A stretch of DNA of 64,000 nt from assembly GCF_000814765.1 (NCBI RefSeq), contig NZ_JWIC01000005.1, positions 186,001 through 250,000 on the forward strand, read 5' to 3'. Shown piece by piece: positions 8,870 through 18,092 of this stretch. A program made the translations under genes and the position numbers. The notes below the pieces were generated by a model. The model was not told the origin of the DNA and ran no database searches. It was given only the letters and a program-made list of their open reading frames with translations. The first letter of the stretch is position 1; every line of letters starts with the position of its first letter. The DNA comes from Pseudoalteromonas luteoviolacea (GTDB taxonomy: Bacteria > Pseudomonadota > Gammaproteobacteria > Enterobacterales > Alteromonadaceae).

Positions 8870-11242
8870 ATGGCAAAAAGTTGTTTTCATTGCCTTGAAG
8901 CTGTGCCTTCTGGCTTTCAAGGTGAAGTTATTTTCGAAGGAGTCGCCAACCCTGTATGTTGTACAGGGTGCCAAGCAGTTGCAGAAACCATCCTTGCGCA
9001 AGGAATGAGTGATTATTATAAGTTTCGTACAGAGTCAAGTGGTAAAGTTGAAGAGCTAGTACCAGAACAATTAAAAGAACTGCTCAGCTATGACAACCAA
9101 GATATTCAAAAAGATTTTGTTGCTGAACAAGGCAATCTAAAAGAAGTATTACTTAGCGTTGAAGGAATAAGCTGTGCTGCATGTGCCTGGCTCATTGAGA
9201 AGCAATTACTTGCAATCTCCGGTATTAAACGCGTGGATGTTAATACATCAACACACCGAGCAATGATCTTGTGGCAAGATGAAACGACCAAGCTCAGTGA
9301 GATCATCGCTGCACTGATGCAAATTGGATACAAAGCATATCCGTTCCAAGCCGATGAAGAAGCCGCACAAAAGCAAGCCGCGGCAAAAGCTTATATGCGT
9401 CGCTTAGGCGTTGCTGGACTAATGACCATGCAAGTCATGATGTTCGCTTTTGCCATGTATTTTGGCATGTTTTCAGGAATGGAAGAAGGGTTTGAACAGT
9501 ACTTCCGCTGGATAAGCCTAATTTTAGCCTCCCCTGTTATTCTATACTCTGCTCTGCCTTTCTTGACCAATGCGATCAAAGGTCTTAAAAGTTGGCAACT
9601 CAATATGGACCTACCAGTATCACTGGCAATTTTTGGTGCTTATGGTGCAAGTTGTTATGCGACCGTGATGTCTGTCGGCGAGGTTTATTTTGAATCCATC
9701 TGCATGTTCACGTTCTTATTACTACTAGGTAAGTATCTAGAGTTCAGAGCCCGCATGAAAGCAAGTGAGTTTACCGCTAACTTGCAAAAACTATTACCTC
9801 TTACCGCTAGACGATTAGCTGGTGGAACAGAAGAAGTCATTGCGGCAAAAAGCCTACAATTAAATGATTTAATCTTGGTTAAACCTGGCGAAACAATCCC
9901 TGCCGATGGCATTGTGGTTGATGGTACTAGTACAGTCGACGAATCTATGATGACCGGTGAGCACCTCCCGATTAAAAAGTTTACCAATCACCAAGTCTAT
10001 GCAGGCACGCTGAATCACGATGGTGTGATCACCTTAAAAATTAATAAAGTTGGGCAGAACACACTACTTAACCAAATCATTAAACTTCAGCATAACGCTT
10101 TAATGAAAAGACCAAAAATTGTTGAAGTCACCGATAAAGTCGCCCAGTGGTTTGTGGCCTGCTTACTGATCTTTGCCTCCATTACAGCAATTGGTTGGTA
10201 TCATGTCGAACCTGAACATGCATTCTGGGTCACGATCGCTGTTTTGGTTGCCACCTGCCCTTGCGCATTAAGCCTAGCTATCCCTACAGCTTTAACCTGT
10301 GCAGTTGCGACACTCACTAAAAAAGGCATCTTGATAAAAGAAGCGCATGTGCTCGAGACAACACCAAAAGTAAGTCGATATGCTTTTGACAAAACAGGTA
10401 CTCTCACTGAGGGTCGATTTACCATTTCTAATGTAACAATCCTAGATGAGCAGTATACCGAATCGATGATTTTATCCCTTGCAAGCGCGCTGGAACGTTA
10501 CTCTGAGCATCCAATAGCAAAAGCCTTTGTTGAGAACAAGGCAAGTTTTATAGAAATACATCAAGTCAGTGTTTCAACAGGGCTCGGAGTCAGTGGTAAG
10601 TTTGAAGGTAAACACATCGCAATAGGCAAACCTAGCTGGTTTGGAAGCCATGCATCTTTTGCACAAGCAACACTGTTTGTTGACAAGCGCCCTATCGCCG
10701 ATTTTTACCTTCAAGATAAAGTACGAACAAGCGCCCCCGAAGTCATTGAATATTTACAAACTCAAAAACTGACTTGCCATATGTTAACCGGCGATAGTTC
10801 GAAAGCCGCCAGTAGTTTGTCTAACGAACTAGGGTTAGACTCTTATAAGCAGGCTTGCGCGCCAAAAGATAAACAACGAGAAGTTGAACAATGGTCTAAT
10901 GAAGGACACATTGTCGCTATGGTGGGTGATGGCGTAAACGATAGCCCAGTATTTAATAGTGCACACCTATCTATCGCGATGGAAACTGGCGCGGATATTT
11001 CAAAAAACACCGCAGATGTAGTACTGTTAAATAGTGATCTAAATTCGCTAAAAATGCTACAAAGTGTGGCTGTAAAAACCAAGCAAATCATCAAACAAAA
11101 TTTGACGATTTCTCTTTTGTATAACGGCTCTATCTTACCACTAGCTGCACTAGGGCTTGTGCCACCTTGGCTCGCTGTCATTGGTATGTCAGCAAGCTCC
11201 ATTGTGGTCATAACTAACTCGTTAAGGTTGCTAAGGTTATGA
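8870..11242 (+). CDS. ccoI: Copper-exporting P-type ATPase for cbb3 assembly
   Basis: CcoI/FixI pumps copper across the inner membrane for insertion into CcoN. The 790-aa protein has an N-terminal Cys-rich segment (CFHC then CCTGC, residues 5-36). A heavy-metal-associated domain with GISCAAC follows at about 100. Then come eight predicted helices with the CPC metal site at 463-465 and the phosphorylation motif DKTGT with Asp 507. The TGDSSKAA, MVGDGVNDSP hinge follows near 640-690. The extended N-terminal metal-binding region is typical of FixI rather than CopA. The last codons overlap ccoS (ATGA). Confidence 0.93.
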   Translation: MAKSCFHCLEAVPSGFQGEVIFEGVANPVCCTGCQAVAETILAQGMSDYYKFRTESSGKVEELVPEQLKELLSYDNQDIQKDFVAEQGNLKEVLLSVEGISCAACAWLIEKQLLAISGIKRVDVNTSTHRAMILWQDETTKLSEIIAALMQIGYKAYPFQADEEAAQKQAAAKAYMRRLGVAGLMTMQVMMFAFAMYFGMFSGMEEGFEQYFRWISLILASPVILYSALPFLTNAIKGLKSWQLNMDLPVSLAIFGAYGASCYATVMSVGEVYFESICMFTFLLLLGKYLEFRARMKASEFTANLQKLLPLTARRLAGGTEEVIAAKSLQLNDLILVKPGETIPADGIVVDGTSTVDESMMTGEHLPIKKFTNHQVYAGTLNHDGVITLKINKVGQNTLLNQIIKLQHNALMKRPKIVEVTDKVAQWFVACLLIFASITAIGWYHVEPEHAFWVTIAVLVATCPCALSLAIPTALTCAVATLTKKGILIKEAHVLETTPKVSRYAFDKTGTLTEGRFTISNVTILDEQYTESMILSLASALERYSEHPIAKAFVENKASFIEIHQVSVSTGLGVSGKFEGKHIAIGKPSWFGSHASFAQATLFVDKRPIADFYLQDKVRTSAPEVIEYLQTQKLTCHMLTGDSSKAASSLSNELGLDSYKQACAPKDKQREVEQWSNEGHIVAMVGDGVNDSPVFNSAHLSIAMETGADISKNTADVVLLNSDLNSLKMLQSVAVKTKQIIKQNLTISLLYNGSILPLAALGLVPPWLAVIGMSASSIVVITNSLRLLRL

Positions 11243-11412
11243 GTATTATTTATGTATTGATCCCCATTGCTATTTTATTCGTTGTCATCGCTATTGGCGT
11301 ATTCTTTTGGGCTGTCAAAAGCGAACAATTCTCAGATTTAAATAAACAAGCTCACAGCATTTTATTTGAAGATGACAAAGAGCAACATAAAAAGAGTAAC
11401 GATGGAAATTAG
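11239..11412 (+). CDS. ccoS: cbb3 oxidase assembly protein CcoS
   Basis: A short frame of 57 aa starts in the ATGA that ends ccoI. It has an N-terminal membrane helix (MSIIYVLIPIAILFVVIAIG), then FFWAVKSEQFSDL and a charged tail (FEDDKEQHKK). The motif FFWAVKSGQFDDL-like after the helix is the CcoS/FixS signature. CcoS is required for cofactor insertion into cbb3 oxidase. Its 3' end overlaps the next gene by 11 bases. Confidence 0.9.
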   Translation: MSIIYVLIPIAILFVVIAIGVFFWAVKSEQFSDLNKQAHSILFEDDKEQHKKSNDGN

Positions 11413-12070
11413 CTTAGCCAGTGCCTTCTTTATGGGCTTAATGGGAAGTGGACACTGTCTTGCGATGTGTGGAGGTATTGCATCAAGTTTGCAACTTGCA
11501 CAGTCAAAACAGCAACCGCTCATCGTTGCGTTTTTATACAACCTTGGTAGGCTTTTGAGTTACGCCACTGCTGGCTTATTAGTTGCTGCTTTAGGGGCGT
11601 CATTAGCAGAACAGCACACTGGATTTGGACTGGCTTTATCTTATTTAAGTGGTGTGTTTATGTTATTAGTTGGGCTCTATATCATGCGCCTTGCTGGTAC
11701 CTTAAACTGGCTAGAAAAGCTGGGAAATGTCGTAATTTGGCAACGTCTCGTAAAGTTAAATCGGCACATTTTGCCAATCGATACCAAAACCAAAGCGCTC
11801 GCATATGGTGCTCTTTGGGGTTGGCTTCCTTGTGGTCTTGTATATAGTGCGTTGATATGGAGCCTGCAAGCAAAAAGTGCGTTACACGGTGCGTTAACTA
11901 TGGTCGCATTTGCTTTAGGTACTTTTCCTGCCCTACTCGTTGCAGGACAATCAGCTCAAATACTCAACAAGTTTTTAAACCATGCCGTTACAAGGATTAC
12001 ACTGGGCAACCTCTTCGTATGGTATGGGTTTTACTTGATTATCATCGCTAGTAATAAACTAGTAGATTAA
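11402..12070 (+). CDS. TauE/SafE-like membrane protein of the cbb3 cluster
   Basis: The start at 11402 (MEISLASAF), inside the end of ccoS, gives a 222-aa multi-pass protein with about six helices. The motif GSGHCLAMCGGI near residues 15-27 is characteristic of the COG2836 sulfite-exporter-like (TauE/SafE) group that sits after ccoS in many gammaproteobacteria. The paired Cys in HCLAMC suggest metal or thiol chemistry, and a role in copper supply or oxidase maturation is plausible but inferred from context. Another Cys lies in WGWLPCGLVY. An upstream in-frame ATG at 11366 exists but would overlap ccoS further. Confidence 0.82.
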   Translation: MEISLASAFFMGLMGSGHCLAMCGGIASSLQLAQSKQQPLIVAFLYNLGRLLSYATAGLLVAALGASLAEQHTGFGLALSYLSGVFMLLVGLYIMRLAGTLNWLEKLGNVVIWQRLVKLNRHILPIDTKTKALAYGALWGWLPCGLVYSALIWSLQAKSALHGALTMVAFALGTFPALLVAGQSAQILNKFLNHAVTRITLGNLFVWYGFYLIIIASNKLVD

Positions 12071-12255
12071 TCTAGTTTTCTGCTTGTTAATATTAGATAA
12101 TGGCAAGTAGTACATAAGCAGGTAAAAGCAGGAGTTTTTAATTGCTTATATGGTGAAAATTTCGAAGTACTTAACTTAAAAAGAATATTTAAGTTTTTAT
12201 TTTTGGCAATTTTTTAATTTATTTATTATGTGCGTCTAAGAGTAATGGATTAATT

Positions 12256-12984
12256 ATGGATTTAAATAATCGCTCCAAAAGTCAGTGTACAATCAGTTGT
12301 ACAAATTGCAGTATAAGCCAACTTTGTCTACCTTATTCCCTGAACGGTAACGAGATGGACAAGCTCGATGAAATTATCGAACGTAAAAAGCCTTTACATA
12401 AAGGAGACTTTTTATTCGAGTCTGGCTCACAACTTCAAGCAATTTATGCCGTTAGGTCTGGCTCATTTAAATCTTACACCCTATCTGAACAAGGCGATGA
12501 GCAAATAACTGGGTTTCATCTAGCAGGTGATTTAGTCGGTTTTGATGCCATCAACAAAATGCAGCATCAAAGCTTTGCGCAAGCCCTTGAGACGTCAATG
12601 GTGTGCGAAATCCCGTTTGAAACACTGGATGAGCTCGCAGGTAAGCTACCAAAGCTTCGACAGCAAATCATGCGATTAATGAGTAACGAGATCAACTATG
12701 ATCAAGAAATGCTGTTGTTACTCAACAAAAAAACCGCTGAAGAAAGGCTTGCAACCTTTATCTTTAACTTATCTAATCGGTTCGGTGAACGCGGCTTTTC
12801 TCGAAAAGAGTTCCGTTTTACTATGACTCGAGGTGAAATAGGTAACTATTTAGGTCTTACCGTTGAAACGATCAGCCGCCTGTTAAGTCGTTTTCAAAAG
12901 GCTGGCTTAATTAAGGTTGAAGGTAAATTTATTACCATTTTAGAGCCTGAAGGCTTAGCTGCGGCAGCTGGTATTACGGCTTGA
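12256..12984 (+). CDS. fnr: Fnr/EtrA-type oxygen-sensing transcription regulator
   Basis: This 242-aa CRP/FNR family protein carries the N-terminal iron-sulfur cysteines in [11 protein letters not shown] (Cys 15, 18, 24; a further Cys at 11). The fourth ligand is Cys 117 in SMVCEIPFE. An effector-like beta-roll (about 30-150), a dimer helix and a helix-turn-helix follow, with the recognition segment [14 protein letters not shown] near residue 210. The E..SR residues are those that read TTGAT half-sites. It should switch anaerobic and microaerobic genes, probably including the cbb3 operon upstream. It is followed by uspE, the usual arrangement in this group. Confidence 0.93.
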   Translation: MDLNNRSKSQCTISCTNCSISQLCLPYSLNGNEMDKLDEIIERKKPLHKGDFLFESGSQLQAIYAVRSGSFKSYTLSEQGDEQITGFHLAGDLVGFDAINKMQHQSFAQALETSMVCEIPFETLDELAGKLPKLRQQIMRLMSNEINYDQEMLLLLNKKTAEERLATFIFNLSNRFGERGFSRKEFRFTMTRGEIGNYLGLTVETISRLLSRFQKAGLIKVEGKFITILEPEGLAAAAGITA

Positions 12985-13079
12985 TCTAAACCAATATTTG
13001 TGCTCAATTCACTTTATACCTTGGCTATATCAGTTACACTCAAAGTATATTGATTAGCCAAGTGCCATAGGAGGCTTTT

Positions 13080-14003
13080 ATGGACAAGATAAAGAGAATT
13101 CTCACTGTTATTGATCCCACCAAAGAGCAGCAAAATAGCCTTGAACGCTCTATTAGTCTCGCACAAAAAACCGGTGCAACAATAACAGCATTTCTGTCAA
13201 TCTATGACTTTTCGTATGAAATGACGACCATGCTCTCCAAAGATGAGCGTGAAGCAATGAGACATGCCGTCATCAAAGATAGAGAGGAATGGATTAGAAT
13301 ATTTATAGAAAAATATACCGACCTCGATATTCAAGCAAAAGTGGTGTGGCATAATCGCCCTTACGAAGCCATTATCGAAGAAGTACTTAATGAACAATTT
13401 GACATTGTTATCAAGTCTACGCACCAACACGATACATTAAAGTCTGTAATATTTACCCCCACTGACTGGCACCTAATACGTAAATGCCCTACCCCAGTAC
13501 TGTTGGTAAAAGAGCACGCTTGGCCAGAGCATGGTGAAATCATCGCAGCGGTAAACTCGGTTAGCGACAATGAGCAGCACCAAGAATTAAACAAACGTAT
13601 TATTAAAGATGCACTATTTATTTGTGACCTCGCTGATGCCTCTTTAAGTCTAGTCAATACCTACCCAGCTACGCCTGTAAATATTGCAATAGAAATCCCA
13701 GAGTTTAACCCATCACAGTATAGTGAGGCGGTTAAAAAACATCATGAAGATGAAACCTGGTCTTTAGCAAGCCAATTTAATATTGCGAGAGAGACCTGTA
13801 TCATTGAAGAGGGTCTACCGGAAGATGTTATCCCTTCTGTCGCAGAGAAAAAATCTGCCGAGCTTGTCGTCATAGGTACGGTAGGAAGAACAGGGTTAAG
13901 TGCCGCTTTAATTGGTAATACGGCAGAACATGTTATTGATAGCTTAGATTGCGACGTCTTAGCACTCAAACCTGATGGGTATAAAAGCCCCTTAGAAAAC
14001 TAG
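13080..14003 (+). CDS. uspE: Universal stress protein UspE
   Basis: A 307-aa tandem universal stress protein: two Usp domains, about residues 1-150 and 160-300. The second domain ends with the nucleotide-binding-like pattern VVIGTVGRTGLSAALIGNTAEHVI. UspE is a cytoplasmic stress protein commonly encoded next to fnr. The start is well defined by AGGAGG seven bases upstream of the ATG. A strong terminator follows ten bases after the stop. Confidence 0.92.
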   Translation: MDKIKRILTVIDPTKEQQNSLERSISLAQKTGATITAFLSIYDFSYEMTTMLSKDEREAMRHAVIKDREEWIRIFIEKYTDLDIQAKVVWHNRPYEAIIEEVLNEQFDIVIKSTHQHDTLKSVIFTPTDWHLIRKCPTPVLLVKEHAWPEHGEIIAAVNSVSDNEQHQELNKRIIKDALFICDLADASLSLVNTYPATPVNIAIEIPEFNPSQYSEAVKKHHEDETWSLASQFNIARETCIIEEGLPEDVIPSVAEKKSAELVVIGTVGRTGLSAALIGNTAEHVIDSLDCDVLALKPDGYKSPLEN

Positions 14004-14012
14004 CTACTGAGC

Positions 14013-14041
14013 AGTCCGATATTCAGTATCGGACTTTTCTT
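14013..14041 (+). terminator. Rho-independent terminator after uspE
   Basis: AGTCCGATA (14013-14021) pairs exactly with TATCGGACT (14027-14035) around a five-base loop, followed by TTTCTT. Confidence 0.85.
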
Positions 14042-14067
14042 CAATGCATCAAGTTCCAGTATATTGT

Positions 14068-14298
14068 CTATAGCATAAATAGATAAACAACCCCTACAAA
14101 GCACAATCCAAACAAACATAACATTGCGCCCCTTAAAAAACGGATAGACTTGGGCATTTCATATTGTCTAAATGCTTTCAAATTCAAGGCCTCTCTATTT
14201 GATAAACCTTTACAATGTGGACACTCATCAAGTTCATCGCTCAAAGACACACCACAACGTTCACATGGTGAACAATCAGAACTTCGAAACCAAAACAT
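14068..14298 (-). CDS. Small zinc-ribbon membrane protein
   Basis: A 76-aa protein with an N-terminal zinc-ribbon: CERC near residue 12 and CPHC near residue 27. A single C-terminal membrane helix follows (about 56-75, MLCLFGLCFVGVVYLFML). The acidic residues between the two CxxC knuckles suit a zinc ribbon. It lies between uspE and ccoG and points the same way as ccoG, but the ccoG terminator separates them. The function is unknown. Composition and motif spacing support a real gene. Confidence 0.72.
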   Translation of the reverse strand: MFWFRSSDCSPCERCGVSLSDELDECPHCKGLSNREALNLKAFRQYEMPKSIRFLRGAMLCLFGLCFVGVVYLFML

Positions 14299-14388
14299 AT
14301 TAACCTTTTACCAGATTTAACGACGCCAAATGACAGGAAAATTCTTACGCCGTATAGTCCGTTATATTCTCATACTTTAACTAGGGTG

Positions 14389-14411
14389 TAAAAAAGGGCC
14401 AAGCGGCCCTT
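14389..14411 (-). terminator. Rho-independent terminator after ccoG
   Basis: On the minus strand AAGGGCC-GCTT-GGCCCTT forms a 7-bp GC-rich stem followed by a run of T (plus-strand A-run at 14389-14395). Confidence 0.85.
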
Positions 14412-14441
14412 TGAGGAATAACCCAGTGCTCTACTAAAACA

Positions 14442-15824
14442 CTAGTTTTTGTAAAAATAGCTGTCTTTCGTAATTGAAATACTGCTATCTTCATTCGCGG
14501 AGATAGTAAATTGAATTGGGGTTCGCTTGCTCGGGATATCATAACCGTCAGCCGCAATGGTCACAGGCACAAGTAACATTTTACCGCCTTGTATTTCAAT
14601 CTCTTGTGGGGCTGTCAGTTTAGCGTTATCCAGACCATTGAAGCTTACTTTGTATTGCAACGTTTGCTGCGTTTTATTAATAATACTTAACGTGTATGGG
14701 TTTTCGACTAACCCTTCGTAATTGACGCGGTAAAGTGCATTACGATCACGTATAACCGATACTTCAATGGGTGTACGATTGAACGCCCAAATCGCCATGG
14801 TGACAAGGATAACAGCAAACAAGCCTGCATAGCCGACAAGCTTGAGTCTGAAAGGGCTAGATGTTTTTCCAACTGTTTGATTTTCACTAACGTATTGTAT
14901 TAAGCCAGTTGGATAACCAAACTTAGACATGGTGTCATCACATGCATCTATACATAATCCACAGTTAATACACTCATATTGAAGGCCATTTCGTATATCT
15001 ATGCCCGCAGGACACACCTCAACACACAAGTTGCAGTCTACGCAATCTCCAAGCCCTTGTGCTTTGTGATCAGACTTACGCTTGCGTGGCCCACGATTCT
15101 CTCCTCGTATTGCGTCGTAAGTAACTAACAAAGTGTCTTTGTCGAACATAACTGATTGGAAACGCGAATAAGGACATGCCACATTACACATTTTTTCTCT
15201 TAAGAAACCTGCATTGCCGTAGGTACAAAAAGCAAATAAAAACACCCAGAAACTCACTAAACCAGACCACTCTAAAGTGAACATATCGATATACAAGGTT
15301 TTCGCTGGTACAAAATAAGCCATGAAAGAGGTCGCGGTAAATAAAGAAATCAATAACCAAATCGTATGTTTAGCTGTTTTTCTCAGTGTTTTTTGTGAAT
15401 TCCAATTCGATTTATCTAGTTTAATTCGTTGATTACGAGTACCTTCAACTCGATGCTCTACCCATGTAAACATTAACATCCAAATGGTTTGAGGGCAGGT
15501 ATAACCACACCAAACACGACCTAACCAGTTGGTGACAAAGAATAAGCCAAATGCACCTGCCATAAATACCCAGGCCAAAATCATAAAGTCATGTGGTAAA
15601 AATGTCTGGCTAAAAATTCTAAATTGCTGGCTTGAAACATCAAAAAGTACCGCTTGCTGACCTTTGTAGGGGATCCAAGGAATGGCGATAAATACCAACA
15701 TCAAGATCCAGCCAAGGTTGCGACGGATTTTCTGAAAAAAACCTTTTTGTTCTCGGATATAAATTGGCCCTTCTTGCTTGTAGGGCTTAATAATCATATC
15801 CTCTTCTTTAATATCAAACTTCAT
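14442..15824 (-). CDS. ccoG: Cytochrome c oxidase accessory protein CcoG (FixG/RdxA)
   Basis: This 460-aa inner-membrane iron-sulfur protein belongs to the CcoG/FixG/RdxA family, which participates in cbb3 assembly, probably as a cupric reductase. It has five or so membrane helices and the NapH-like motif CGYTCPQT near residue 107. Two 4Fe-4S clusters follow: CVDCNLCVEVCPAG at about 255 and CINCGLCIDACDD at about 277. The C-terminal third is a periplasmic Ig-like domain. It lies downstream of a sigma-54 regulator gene with a sigma-54 promoter between them. The Shine-Dalgarno at the chosen ATG (15824) is weak; a later ATG nine codons in is possible. Confidence 0.93.
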   Translation of the reverse strand: MKFDIKEEDMIIKPYKQEGPIYIREQKGFFQKIRRNLGWILMLVFIAIPWIPYKGQQAVLFDVSSQQFRIFSQTFLPHDFMILAWVFMAGAFGLFFVTNWLGRVWCGYTCPQTIWMLMFTWVEHRVEGTRNQRIKLDKSNWNSQKTLRKTAKHTIWLLISLFTATSFMAYFVPAKTLYIDMFTLEWSGLVSFWVFLFAFCTYGNAGFLREKMCNVACPYSRFQSVMFDKDTLLVTYDAIRGENRGPRKRKSDHKAQGLGDCVDCNLCVEVCPAGIDIRNGLQYECINCGLCIDACDDTMSKFGYPTGLIQYVSENQTVGKTSSPFRLKLVGYAGLFAVILVTMAIWAFNRTPIEVSVIRDRNALYRVNYEGLVENPYTLSIINKTQQTLQYKVSFNGLDNAKLTAPQEIEIQGGKMLLVPVTIAADGYDIPSKRTPIQFTISANEDSSISITKDSYFYKN

Positions 15825-15862
15825 ATTACTTGCTTACGGTAAGTGGAACACGATTAGTTATT

Positions 15863-15878
15863 TGCAACTTTCAGACCA
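15863..15878 (-). promoter_or_regulatory. Sigma-54 promoter of ccoG
   Basis: On the minus strand TGGTCTGAAAGTTGCA matches the -24/-12 pattern TGG-N9-TTGCA with the exact GG-to-GC spacing of sigma-54 promoters. It starts 39 bp ahead of the ccoG ATG, which leaves a short leader. The gene immediately upstream encodes a sigma-54 activator, and a palindromic site lies about 63-90 bp further upstream, the right distance for an enhancer. Confidence 0.65.
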
Positions 15879-15940
15879 AACTGAAAGATAATTAACCACA
15901 TGATATTAAATGAATTTTTTAAAAATACTTTCTAATTAAA

Positions 15941-15954
15941 CGTGATATTTCACG
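15941..15954. promoter_or_regulatory. Enhancer-like palindrome, copy 1
   Basis: CGTGATATTTCACG, with half-sites CGTGA and TCACG. The identical 14-mer occurs at 17413-17426. This copy lies between the end of the sigma-54 activator gene and ccoG, upstream of the ccoG -24/-12 element. It is probably the binding site of the activator. Confidence 0.6.
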
Positions 15955-15962
15955 AAACCTCT

Positions 15963-17402
15963 TTAAATATCGCGTTTTTTCGAGATCCCCAACTTTTTCA
16001 TCTTAGAGCGCAGTGTACTTTCATTTAATCCTAGCTTTTCAGCCGCTCCTTTCGCACCTGAAATTTTCCAACCGCTCATCTCTAACACTTTAATAATATG
16101 GTGCTTTTGAACTTCATCCAAACGAACTGCAGTCTCACCTTTAATGACAACATTTTCATCTATGTGTAAGGGCTGTGACAAGTGCAATGTGTAACCGCTT
16201 GCTAAAATGGCTTCACGCTCCAAAATATTCTGAAGCTCTCTGATATTTCCAGGCCAATCATAGGATTCTAGTTTGATTAAAGATGATTTTGCTATCCCTT
16301 TGATTTGCTTACCCAATCTAACATTAAGCTTACTAATCATGTTGGCACACAGCATAGGTAAATCTGCTTTTCTTTCACGAAGCGGAGGCACTTTAATAGG
16401 GAATACATTTAATCGATAATATAAGTCCATCCTAAACGCGCCCTCTTCCACCATTTGCCACAAGTCTCTGTTTGTCGCTGCAATTACTCGTATATTAACG
16501 GATATGGTTTTTGTACCGCCAACACGCTCAAACTCTTGCTCTTGCAATACACGTAGCAGCTTGCTTTGCGCCTCTTGAGGTAGCTCACCAATTTCATCTA
16601 AAAATAGGGTGCCATTGTGTGCAAGCTCAAAGCGCCCTTTTCTTTTATCATGTGCGCCAGTAAATGCGCCTTTTTCATGACCAAATAATTCAGACTCTAA
16701 CAAACTTGGGGAAAATGCAGCACAATTCACACGTACAAAAGGCATTTTTGAGCGACCGCTTAAGGCGTGTAGATTTCGTGCAACTAGCTCTTTACCAGTA
16801 CCATTTTCGCCTAAAACGAGCACCGTACTGTCTGTTGTACTGACTAATTTTATTTGCTCAAGCATACGGTTAAAAACATGGCTTTGACCCACCAAACCAG
16901 AACCTTGCCAATTTTGATTAATTTCAGACAATAGGTAACTATTTTCGTCTTTTAATTGCTCTGATAAAGACTGCACTTGTTTGAGCGCATCACGAAGTGC
17001 TTGCTCTGTTTCCTCTTGCTGTGAAATATCGCGAAATATCGCCACAGCACCTATCACTTGACCATCTCGATACACCGGTGTCGATGTGTATTCAACCGGA
17101 AAGCAACTCCCATCCTTACGCCAAAAAACCTCCCCTTTAACATAACGCGTTTCACCATCAAACATGGTTTTATAAATTTGACACTCATCGGCGGGGTATT
17201 CGCTACCATCTGGGTGGCTATGATGGTGATACTGGTGAATTTTCTTGCCGAGTAGCTCATCAGCTCCCCACCCGGTCATTTTTTCTGCTGCAGGATTGAT
17301 AAAAACGGCATTACCAGACAAGTCAAAGCCATAGATACCTTCGCCGACAGCATTGAGTAAGAGTTTTGGGTCATTTAAGAAGTGCTTAATAACAGATGAC
17401 AT
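15963..17402 (-). CDS. PAS-domain sigma-54-dependent activator (Fis-type HTH)
   Basis: This enhancer-binding protein activates sigma-54 promoters. From the third of three tandem ATGs (17402, best spaced from GAGG) it is 479 aa. The N-terminal PAS domain is at about 10-125 ([18 protein letters not shown]), with a short coiled-coil linker (125-160). The AAA+ domain spans about 165-390, with Walker A GENGTGKE, sigma-54 contact loop GAFTGA and Walker B LFLDEIGE. The C-terminus is a Fis-like helix-turn-helix (about 435-475, [21 protein letters not shown]). The first PAS has His-rich and Cys-containing loops (HQYHHHSH) that could bind heme or metal, but this is speculative. Location and binding-site copies suggest it controls ccoG and itself. 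Confidence 0.9.
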   Translation of the reverse strand: MSSVIKHFLNDPKLLLNAVGEGIYGFDLSGNAVFINPAAEKMTGWGADELLGKKIHQYHHHSHPDGSEYPADECQIYKTMFDGETRYVKGEVFWRKDGSCFPVEYTSTPVYRDGQVIGAVAIFRDISQQEETEQALRDALKQVQSLSEQLKDENSYLLSEINQNWQGSGLVGQSHVFNRMLEQIKLVSTTDSTVLVLGENGTGKELVARNLHALSGRSKMPFVRVNCAAFSPSLLESELFGHEKGAFTGAHDKRKGRFELAHNGTLFLDEIGELPQEAQSKLLRVLQEQEFERVGGTKTISVNIRVIAATNRDLWQMVEEGAFRMDLYYRLNVFPIKVPPLRERKADLPMLCANMISKLNVRLGKQIKGIAKSSLIKLESYDWPGNIRELQNILEREAILASGYTLHLSQPLHIDENVVIKGETAVRLDEVQKHHIIKVLEMSGWKISGAKGAAEKLGLNESTLRSKMKKLGISKKRDI

Positions 17403-17412
17403 CATCATTCCT

Positions 17413-17426
17413 CGTGATATTTCACG
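17413..17426. promoter_or_regulatory. Enhancer-like palindrome, copy 2 (autoregulatory)
   Basis: A second exact copy of CGTGATATTTCACG, ending 10 bases ahead of the ATG chosen for the sigma-54 activator. At this position it overlaps the leader or core promoter, which suggests autorepression. Confidence 0.55.
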
Positions 17427-17520
17427 ATTGATAGTACGCCAATGAGCTTTATCTAGCGAGCAGTGTTCATAGAAAGGATGATCTTGGTCAAAAACGGGAC
17501 TTATTCTGCGTAAGAAATAA

Positions 17521-17550
17521 AAAAGCCCAGTTACAATGAACTGGGCTTTT
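17521..17550 (-). terminator. Strong terminator after greA
   Basis: AAAAGCCCAGTT (17521-17532) and AACTGGGCTTTT (17539-17550) form a perfect 12-bp stem with a six-base loop and A/T-tracts on both sides. It ends the greA transcript and could act in both directions. Confidence 0.88.
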
Positions 17551-17569
17551 GATCTTTAGGTTAGACTAA

Positions 17570-18046
17570 TTAGACGTATTCAACTTCGATGATTTCGTAT
17601 TCAACAGTACCGTTTGGAGTTTGAATATTAACTGAATCATCTAGCTCTTTGCCGACTAAGCCACGAGCAATTGGTGAATTTACAGAAATTAAATTGTTTT
17701 TAATGTCTGCTTCGTCGTCGCCAACAATTTTATAAGTTACTTCTTCATCAGTATCTACATTAACAATCGTTACTGTGCTACCAAAAATAACCTTGCCATT
17801 ATTAGCCATCTTTGTGACGTCAATTACTTGAGAAGTCGATAATTTAGCTTCGATTTCTTGAATTCGCCCTTCACAAAAACCCTGTTGTTCACGCGCAGCA
17901 TGATACTCAGCGTTTTCTTTTAAGTCACCGTGTTCACGCGCTTCGGCAATATCGGCAACAATTTGGGGGCGAACCACTTTTTTCAGATGGTTCAGTTCTT
18001 CACGAAGCAACTCTTCGCCTCGTACAGTCATCGGAATTGATTGCAT
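17570..18046 (-). CDS. greA: Transcription elongation factor GreA
   Basis: GreA rescues backtracked RNA polymerase by stimulating transcript cleavage. From the ATG at 18046 ([12 protein letters not shown]) the protein is 158 aa, the same as E. coli GreA. It has the N-terminal coiled coil with the acidic tip ([19 protein letters not shown]) and the C-terminal FKBP-like domain ([15 protein letters not shown]). Upstream in-frame codons to 18073 exist but have no family support. It lies 46 bp after carB on the same strand and has its own strong terminator. Confidence 0.95.
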   Translation of the reverse strand: MQSIPMTVRGEELLREELNHLKKVVRPQIVADIAEAREHGDLKENAEYHAAREQQGFCEGRIQEIEAKLSTSQVIDVTKMANNGKVIFGSTVTIVNVDTDEEVTYKIVGDDEADIKNNLISVNSPIARGLVGKELDDSVNIQTPNGTVEYEIIEVEYV

Positions 18047-18092
18047 AAGTCTCTCACTTACCACCAAGGCCAAAGGCCTTGGCTTATATCCA

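Noticed and set aside
13021..13062. FNR box upstream of uspE
   Set aside because: TTGGCTATATCA and TTGATTAGCCAA make an imperfect inverted repeat, but no half-site pair fits TTGAT-N4-ATCAA.
15868..15887. Terminator hairpin CTTTCAG/CTGAAAG after the sigma-54 activator
   Set aside because: It has no T-run and overlaps the -24/-12 element of ccoG, which is the better reading.
17019..17043. Repeat GAAATATCGCGAAATATCGC inside the activator gene as a further operator
   Set aside because: It encodes the conserved PAS segment AIFRDIS and does not contain the CGTGA/TCACG half-sites.
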